From assembly GCA_001692895.1 (NCBI GenBank), contig KV748186.1, positions 1,789,785 to 1,853,784 on the forward strand: a DNA stretch of 64,000 nucleotides, in the 5' to 3' direction. This DNA is from Cenococcum geophilum 1.58 (Eukaryota; Ascomycota; Dothideomycetes; Gloniales; Gloniaceae). The notes under the pieces are model-generated. The model saw only the letters and a program-made list of their open reading frames with translations, was not told the origin of the DNA and ran no database searches. Below are positions 57,351 to 64,000 of the stretch, one piece after another (the stretch's first letter is position 1; the number at the start of each line of letters is the position of its first letter). The translations under genes were made by a program, and so were the position numbers.

Positions 57351-60300
57351 TCCTATAGGCCTCTACTTTTCCTAACTATTAGCTGCTTAATCCTAGTGTA
57401 CTTAGCTCGCTCTTTAGCTAATACCTAGTTCGCTTTTTATCTTTAATATACCATAAACACGTATTTTCTAGGTATTTCTACTATTATTATCCGTCTAAGT
57501 ATTTTTCCGCAAGGAATCTTCCTGGTTAAAGTACTAAACTTTTTTCCTCTTAAACCTCTGCTAGATACTATCTATACATATATTTAGTATTCCTATACTA
57601 TTACTTATCTATTATCCAGTATATCCTTATAGGGTATTTCCAATTCTTTTCCTTTGGATTCTTATATATTTTATATATATCGTCCACGCACGTAATCTAT
57701 AATAACGTATAGTATACTAGGTGCTTTAGGTTAACTCTTAGCTCGTCTTTATCCCTAAGTTTAAACCTTTATTATACTAATCTAAACGTTATAACTTTAT
57801 TCGTAGGTACTAAGATACGTCTCTCGCTTCTCTAGTCCTCTAAACATTCCTCTAGATCCTTTAACGTTATAATTAAGGCTCCTTTAATATACGTTATAGC
57901 CTTCTCTATAATTAGGTAGTCCTAGATAACTTTTTTATCTANCTATATATAGAAATCTTCCCACTTATTATTATGCCTTTGCCTATACCACTTTTAGTAC
58001 AGCTGCTAGAGCGTATACAATCTGTCCGTAAGAAAGTATCTTCTTATTATTACGTCGTAACAGCCCTTTATATATTGTTCTTTGAACCTAATTAGAATTC
58101 CTAGATCCTCTTTATTTTCTAGTTTAATAAGCCACTTAGCTCTTAGTATACCTACTCTCAGCCTATTAGTAATTCTTTATACTAGTGCTCTATCCTTTAT
58201 ATATCCTAATGTACTAAATCTCTTATCTAGTTTCTATTCTTACTATATAATAATTCTTTACCTAAACTCTTTTATAGTTTCTTTTAGTTTGCGCCTTGCG
58301 CTCTAATTCTTAAAGTCGTCTTACTTCTTAATCCTAGTATTAAACTTTTAATCTTTAGGCTAAACACTACGTTCCCCTAGTAAGTCTTCTAGGTTTATAT
58401 GTCTGTCTCCTAGTCTAACTACTATTTATATTATAGATTCTCTAATCTATAACAAAGCTCCTTACCTTTTACCTATAGGTGTCCTTATTTGTACTCCAAA
58501 ATCTTAGTCCCTTAGATTTTTTAATCCTAAGCTTGCTTCTAACTTAAGCTTAGCTCCCGCCTTAGTTTAACTAGGCGTCCATAGTGTTCTTATCTTATCT
58601 TAAGAGTCTTAAATCTTACTTATCTTGTCTTAAGAGTCTTATACCTGTGGGAAACTCTATCCCAAGCTCATTTGTATATTTCTAAACTGAGCTACTGCCC
58701 TACTCTATTGGTTTTTATCTATTATAGGTCCTTAGGTATACCTTATCTCATCTTAAAAATCTTAGTTATCTCTTATCTCGTCTTAAGAATCTTAAGCCTT
58801 TAGCCTTTTACCTTTATTAAGTGGTAAGCTAGTACTAGCAGTTATCTGCTTGCCTAATTGTCTTTAGATATTACTTCTTCCGTTTTATAAAGTAATAGAT
58901 GCCGTATCTAATGGTATTATAATGCCCGTTATTAAACCTTACTCTATAGCGGTCTCAGTTTCTGCTTCTATTATATTATTAAGGTTTAAATACCCCTAGT
59001 TGGTTCCTTTACTATCCTTATCGCTATTAATTAATAAGTACTCTAACTTCATTATTATTATTACTCATCCTTATCCGCACGTTGCTGTAATATCTTAATC
59101 TAGCTCATAGAGTTAATCTTATTTTTTGTCTAACTCTTTAGTTCCTCTAAGTCCTTTTAACTCTAGCTCCTATAGCTAATAGCTTATACTATACTTAGCG
59201 TCTTTATAAATTTAGTATACGTTGTTATAACAAAACGCAAAACTTCTAATTAAATATTCTTTTGTTCCTTATAGCATATTATCGTCCCTCTATATATATA
59301 TATCGTCTACTAGTCTTATACCTTTTACTATATAGTAACTCTGCCTACTTCTATAGTCTCTAACGTAATAACCCTATTTTCCGCAATTTATATAAGCTCC
59401 TTCTTTAAACTATTTCTCTTGCTATAGAGTCTGCCTAAACGTCTTCTGCTATTAAGATCCCTGATTTAGCCTTTGCTCCTTAGACCTTTAATTACTTAAT
59501 TCTTATCCTCTGGGTTTCTATAGTTTACTCTATCTCTTATAGGCTTCTTTAGTACCACTTAGGTCTATTAGCTCTGCGCTATACTATAGTTTCTAACTTA
59601 GCTTTTGTTGTTGCGTACTTTACGCCTTATATAACTATAGAACTCTATCCTAGCCTCTCTTAGCCTNTTCCCTTTNGNAGATCNNNTTNTTAATCTTAAT
59701 NGCNTAATNTATTANTTCCCTTAGGGTNTCCGCATCTTNNATTAGNATAATTACGTCCTAGACTTTAGCCTTAAGTCCCTATTTATACTGTGCTATAAGC
59801 GCCCTATTATTCCACTTTACTTATATTACTAGTGTCTAGAACTATGTTATATACTTAATTACTAAAGTTTATTACACGAGGTTCTAGAGTTTTCTTTCCG
59901 CTATAGTTATTCCTTTTAGGTCTCTAAACATCTGTATAAGTCGTTCTACGAATCCTTTCTAACTTAAAAACATAAATCGCACATCTTAGTTAGTGGTTGT
60001 CATTCCGTTTACCTATATCTCTATAAGGTAAGGTTTAAACTACTTAAGTGCTTTTCCTAATAAGAATAGTCCTGCGTAGGCTATCCGATCTACGGGTATA
60101 GGTAACTTTACTCCCTTCTATAAGACCTTAAAGTGCATCTATATAAGGAATCCTTTAAGCTTTAACCTCTCTCCTATAAATCTCTTAATTAATAGTAGCT
60201 TAATCTTTACTGCTCCTATCCCGTTAAGTCTTTCTTCTAATACTATATTATTAGCTATTAGCTAGTTAACTATTTTCTATAGCTGTCCAACCGTCACAGG

Positions 60301-60415
60301 TTGCTATAAGTTAGTATCTACCATACTGGTATTACCTCCTGTCCTTAAAGTAGTTGCTACCATTAATAGCGTTATAGTAGCTACTTTTAGTGGCATATTA
60401 TTCGACTTTTTATAT
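57350..60415 (-). pseudogene. gypsy 2 Gag and spacer (broken)
   Basis: From the minus-strand ATG at 60393 (ATGCCACTAAAAGTAGC) the frame gives MPLKVATITLLMVATTLRTG and later VKLPIPVDRIAYAGLFLLGK (about 60115-60055) with ALK, FKPYLIE and NGMTTTN, a Ty3-type capsid layout. A decayed CCHC knuckle follows at about 59410-59355: GAYINCGK*GYYVRDY. Here Tyr replaces Cys and His at three of the four ligand positions. Between 58830 and 58580 a repeated ttatct.gtcttaagaatctta motif encodes an acidic DSQDE-like low-complexity spacer. N bases occur at 59667-59746. Confidence 0.7.
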
Positions 60416-60440
60416 TAATACCATAACTAGGTAGTAATTA

Positions 60441-60865
60441 TATAACGGAACCTTGTAGCAAGAACTATAATAGGCTCGTTATTAGGCTAGGTGTGTAGGA
60501 AATGCAAGTATAAAAGTCAACAACGTAATAATAACTAGTGGAGTGGTTGCCTAATAGATTAACTCTAATTATATTCTAAGAATTACTACAAGGAAGGAAC
60601 TATCTAGGTAGGGACTAAGGGTCCTTAAATACACAACCGTACTCCTATAAAATCCTTCTTATACGTAATATACGTCTTATACGTAAGGTACGTAAGTTCC
60701 TCTTGTTCCTCTTGTTTAATATATAGTACATTATGTGACCTCGGTTACTATTCCTCGTCACATAGTTCTACCGGCTCCATCCTAGACCGTGCCTAAATTA
60801 ACTAACTAGCTTCTTCCGACTCTTCTCCTAGTAGTCGTAACATTGTATTTAAAGCGTCTATAACA
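60441..60865 (-). repeat. 5' LTR of gypsy element 2
   Basis: This is the partner of 52840-53264, and the first five bases after it, gaaag, complete the target duplication. Its outer end has become tataacgg instead of tgtaacgg, one G-to-A change. Confidence 0.94.
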
Positions 60866-60869
60866 GAAA

Positions 60870-62685
60870 GAAAATAAATATAACCACTGTTTACGTTGTT
60901 TTGTATAGCACAGTTATTGCCATCTTCTCTATTTAAAGAATTTCCAAACTTATTAGCTCTTAGGCTTATGAAAAACTCTTATTAAATATCTGGAAATAGA
61001 CTCTATATACTTTAATTATTCCTAGGCAAAAAAGCATATTAAACGTTAGTCTTTTAGCTGTATTTTGCATCTTTCTTTACATAGTTATAAATGTTGTTAG
61101 CTCTATTTTAGGCTTATCCACGGGCATCTAATTTACGCAGCGTTTAGGATATCTATTCGCTATTAACGCAGTTCCGCTATTCCTTAGGGGCAGAACCAAT
61201 TTAATTAGCGATAAAGTCCTACGCCTACTAACATGTAATTATAGCTTAATTTACTACTAGATTAGTCGGGTATATATCCTAGAAGGAGTGCTTTATGCAC
61301 TTCTAATAGTATTTTTAAAGCATTCGCGTATAGCAAACGTTAAAATTATAGTTTATTTAAAACTCCCTTATTCCTACTAAGCTTAATTATAAATAGCTTA
61401 TTATATTTATTTCCGCTATTAGCCTTCTCTCTTTTTTTATTATTTATTGTTACGCTTATAAAATTTTCCTCCATACTTACCTTCTTCTTGCATTAGCTTT
61501 AATAGGAATATTGTAGTTATATATTAGACTGAAGCGGAGCTATTTTATAGCTTATCTTTTAGTTATATTATTACTTTAGGTTCTTTAGAAAGTACTTTAG
61601 GCTAAATTTATATTATATTAAAATCTAGGATTAGGTTTTTAAGCATCTATAGTTTACTATCCCTAAGGAGGCAAGAATTTAGAAAACGCCGTTTAACTTA
61701 GAATTATAGTAAAACGCCCCTAGAAAATACTGCTAGGGCAATTTATCTATATTACTATTCCGTATAGTTTCGGCCTTATTTAAGCACATCCTTATATAAT
61801 AGCATAGGTCTTAGAAAATGAGACTAGTATTAATAAAACTATAGTACTCCTTATTTGAACTAAGTAAGGGTTTAGTAACAGACTAAGGTTATGCAGTAAA
61901 GTAACTTTAGTTATATTAAATGGACCGTATAGAGGTGCTTAGTACCACCGCCTAAGCTAATATAATAAGGTACTGTTTATAGCAAATGGTATCGAAATTA
62001 CAAGCCATTTATTATTAATTCGATATCTCCTAACGGCATATAATAATCGGACTGCCTGTATATAAAGGCTATTATTAATATAGTTCTTAGAAACGAAAGG
62101 TAAGAATTTATAATATACTAGAAAAATAAGGGTATTACTAACTATAAAGACCAATATAAATGGGCAAAAGAGTTTATCCTAGCTCTATATAATATAGACT
62201 ACCGCCAGATTTTCACTATTTTTATTTTTTTCCTATGCGAAGTTGCTAAGTTTACAGAAGAACTAAGTAAAGGGGATAAGATTCTTAGAAAGAGGCTTTA
62301 TAAGCTTTTATATCCACTGGATACAGTATAAATTATTAACTAAAAATAGTCTGCTAAGGCAGGAAATATAATAATATCGGGTAAGTTTCCTTTAAAAGGT
62401 GATAATACTTTTTAATTTAACGGCTGACAGTTTATAGGACGCCTAAGTTTAAGACCTATATAAGAAAAGCCCTTCGCTTAAACACATATAATATTACGCT
62501 CCTTAGTATAGACTTTTAGCCCAATAAGACACCGGCGAGTCAGGTTTCGACAATTAGGTATACCTCTTAGATAATAAGCCATTTTTATTATAAAATTATT
62601 CTTATAAACTATGATAAGCTTAGGTGAATTCTGACTAAATTATACGACGATAGAGCTGTGGGTAGTTATCCTACGTTAAGCTAAG
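60870..62685. other. AT-rich region, no gene recognised
   Basis: Nothing is assignable here. A minus-strand open stretch at 62154-61957 (65 codons, ending RYRINNKWLVISIPFAINS) is surrounded by weak coding-like sequence on the same strand (61750-62210) but has no recognisable domain. Confidence 0.3.
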
Positions 62686-62689
62686 GTCT

Positions 62690-63790
62690 AGAACTGGAAT
62701 TACTAGGGGCGGCTTATACAAGCTTTAGATTTACGCGATCGCCAAGATTTGTAATTAATTAATATTTAGTAGGTATAGGGCATAGCTATTATAAAAGCCC
62801 CTAATTGGCCTTTAACAGTAGATTATTTATAAGCCTTATATAACCTTTAGCTAGTTATTTAGTTTTCTTAAGGTCTAACCAAAATACATATAAGCGATTT
62901 CTTGGCGATGCTAAGTCCTAGCACCTATATATATAAGCCCTATCTTTAGCTAATATCTTCTATAGCGGTCCTAGGAAATAGATTTCAGATTTTAGAATAT
63001 ATTAGATTTTTAGGGTCTTTTAAGGTACGCTCTTTCCTTTATCTTATAATGCAAGAGGTTATATACTAATCTTAGAATTTTACTTTATCTTAAGAAATAA
63101 TAGCTTAATACCCAAAATAGACTCTTCTAGTACTAATTTAAGCACTCTAGTAGGTCTAAATTCTTCTTTTACTAATAGTTTTACTAATAAGGAAAAGAGT
63201 GTAAGCTATTACTCTCTTTGCCAAAAGTCTAACAGCCGCACTAATTGGGGGTTTCTTAAGGAATTCTTTCTTCGCGAGTAGAACTCTATACTTTAAATTT
63301 AAAAACTTAAAACCGAACTAGATAAAGCAAGAGTAACAATTAGTGTACTTTAAGATTAACATTTAGAGGTAGAAGCCGCACTACTTAAGTGCCGTAAAGA
63401 GCTTAAAAACGCAAGATGGATAAGGTTTAAGAAGTTAAAGTAGTTTAAAAATTAGCTTAGGTAAGTAAAGGAGCGAATCTTTAACGACGAGGCTAAGCTT
63501 AAACTTTACCTTTAAGATTTTAAATGGGAGAACCACCATAAATAGGAAAGAATTAATGAATTAGAGTACGCTCTTAGCCTTTAGAATTTATAATAGTGCG
63601 AAAATAAAGGCAATAGAGTGGGAGAAATATCTCTAGTCGTAAAAGTAAAATTAGGTAGTATAATAAGCTATTTAGTTTTGGCTAAGCTAATAGATTTTAA
63701 AATCCTATATCCGAATTTATGCTTTATAAATTTCCCAGTTAACGTCTTATATTGGATATTTCTGTTTCGTTATTATAGCTAAAAATATAG
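62690..63790 (+). pseudogene. unrecognised protein with serine-rich and coiled-coil parts, RIP-broken
   Basis: The plus strand from about 62705 gives GRLIQALDLRDRQDL, GIAIIKAPN, PLTVDYL, GLTKIHISDFLAMLSPSTYI (about 62875-62934) and ISSIAVLGNRFQILEYIRFL (about 62955-63014). Further on comes a serine/threonine-rich segment (DSSSTNLSTLVGLNSSFTNS, about 63120-63179), then a basic, helical stretch: FLKEFFLRE, LKTELDKARVTISVL, HLEVEAALLKCRKELKNARW and RFKKLK (about 63300-63440). Stops are TAA/TAG. The layout (globular part, disordered linker, coiled coil) could be a fungal regulatory protein, but the family is not recognised. A frame change between 63060 and 63100 is likely. Confidence 0.45.
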
Positions 63791-64000
63791 TTTAAATCTA
63801 TTACCAATACTATATTATAGATGCTTCTCCTATATATCTATACGGTAAGGATAGCTGCAACTCTGCTTTTAGGCGGATTATAGAAGTTTCGAGTTTCTCT
63901 CTTAAAAACTATTTGTAAAATAATATGGCGGTTATAAAGCGCGCGTAATCTTTTCTGCGGAGTGACTATTAGTGGCGTTTTTTAAAAAACCTATACTATT

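Larger units (their letters stand above)
52840..60865 (-). mobile_element. complete chromodomain Ty3/gypsy retrotransposon 2
   Basis: This is an 8.03-kb element on the minus strand. Two 425-bp LTRs (52840-53264 and 60441-60865) end in tgtaacgg/ccgtaaca or RIP-changed forms, and a perfect 5-bp duplication, gaaag, lies at 52835-52839 and 60866-60870. The polypurine tract (gaggagggagatag on the minus strand) lies just inside the left LTR at 53265-53278. Gag starts at the right, followed by protease, RT, RNase H and integrase with a chromodomain. It belongs to the same broad group as element 1 but has different LTRs and is 1.6 kb longer. All ORFs are broken by TAA/TAG. Confidence 0.94.

Noticed and set aside
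58082-58306. 74-codon plus-strand hydrophobic open frame
   Set aside because: It is antisense to the gypsy 2 Gag/spacer; hydrophobicity comes from TTA/TAT-rich sequence.
63977-63990. Possible second copy of the 54-bp palindrome at the window end
   Set aside because: Only the 14-bp core gttttttaaaaaac matches; the arms do not, and A/T-run palindromes arise easily here.
1-64000. tRNA genes, rRNA, CRISPR arrays, telomere repeats
   Set aside because: I looked for cloverleaf boxes, regular spacer arrays and TTAGGG runs and saw none; this is a visual search only.

Overview
The window looks like an AT-rich, gene-poor heterochromatic block from a filamentous ascomycete (Pezizomycotina). The base composition shows heavy Repeat-Induced Point mutation (RIP): TpA is everywhere, CpA and TpG are scarce, and the differences between the paired LTRs are almost all C-to-T or G-to-A. 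Reading frames are broken mainly by TAA and TAG where family knowledge predicts Gln or Trp, and TGA is rare. I find no intact protein-coding gene, no tRNA or rRNA gene and no CRISPR array in 64 kb. Every coding feature below is a relic. Short runs of N occur near 26340, 30269-30363, 47857-47986, 53228, 57942 and 59667-59746.

Layout. 1-5003: Ty1/copia retrotransposon, + strand, with a probable 3' LTR. 5050-7900: three decayed genes (unrecognised minus, unrecognised plus, MADS-box-like minus). 8020-8830: short tandem repeats. 9071-10930: decayed membrane-protein-like sequence. 12110-13300: weak coding relic. 14160-15260: ankyrin-repeat pseudogene (minus). 15660-16510: satellite-like repeat and a 152-bp tandem duplication. 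18240-18960: membrane relic (minus). 19611-19664: 54-bp palindrome. 19880-20840: pseudogene with a 31-32-residue tandem repeat. 21414-21800: 81-bp minisatellite. 22900-25280: copy A of a dispersed two-gene repeat. 25734-32181: complete chromodomain Ty3/gypsy element on the minus strand, flanked by CAGGG target duplications. 32845-33700: pseudogene with a poly-proline start. 34190-35870: copy B of the dispersed repeat. 35943-36339: hAT-like fold-back MITE. 36936-39590: about 880-codon single-frame pseudogene (minus). 39668-39783: 58-bp duplication. 43556-45360: patatin-like phospholipase pseudogene (minus). 46950-50830: DUF3723-like pseudogene with a coiled-coil half (plus). 52840-60865: second complete chromodomain Ty3/gypsy element on the minus strand, flanked by GAAAG. 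62690-63790: serine-rich/coiled-coil relic (plus).

How it fits together. The likely history is a pile-up. Host genes and gene-family copies (patatin, ankyrin, MADS-like, DUF3723-like and several unrecognised families) were duplicated or trapped here, and transposons inserted among them. RIP then inactivated the copies and made the AT-rich block. Both chromoviruses carry a C-terminal chromodomain, a module known in this lineage to steer integration to methylated-histone chromatin. Their position inside already repetitive DNA fits that. The least RIP-damaged sequence in the window is the pair of short LTRs of the first gypsy element. The items I would look at first are the 880-codon unknown pseudogene, the two-copy dispersed repeat, the hAT-like fold-back element and the coding tandem repeats.
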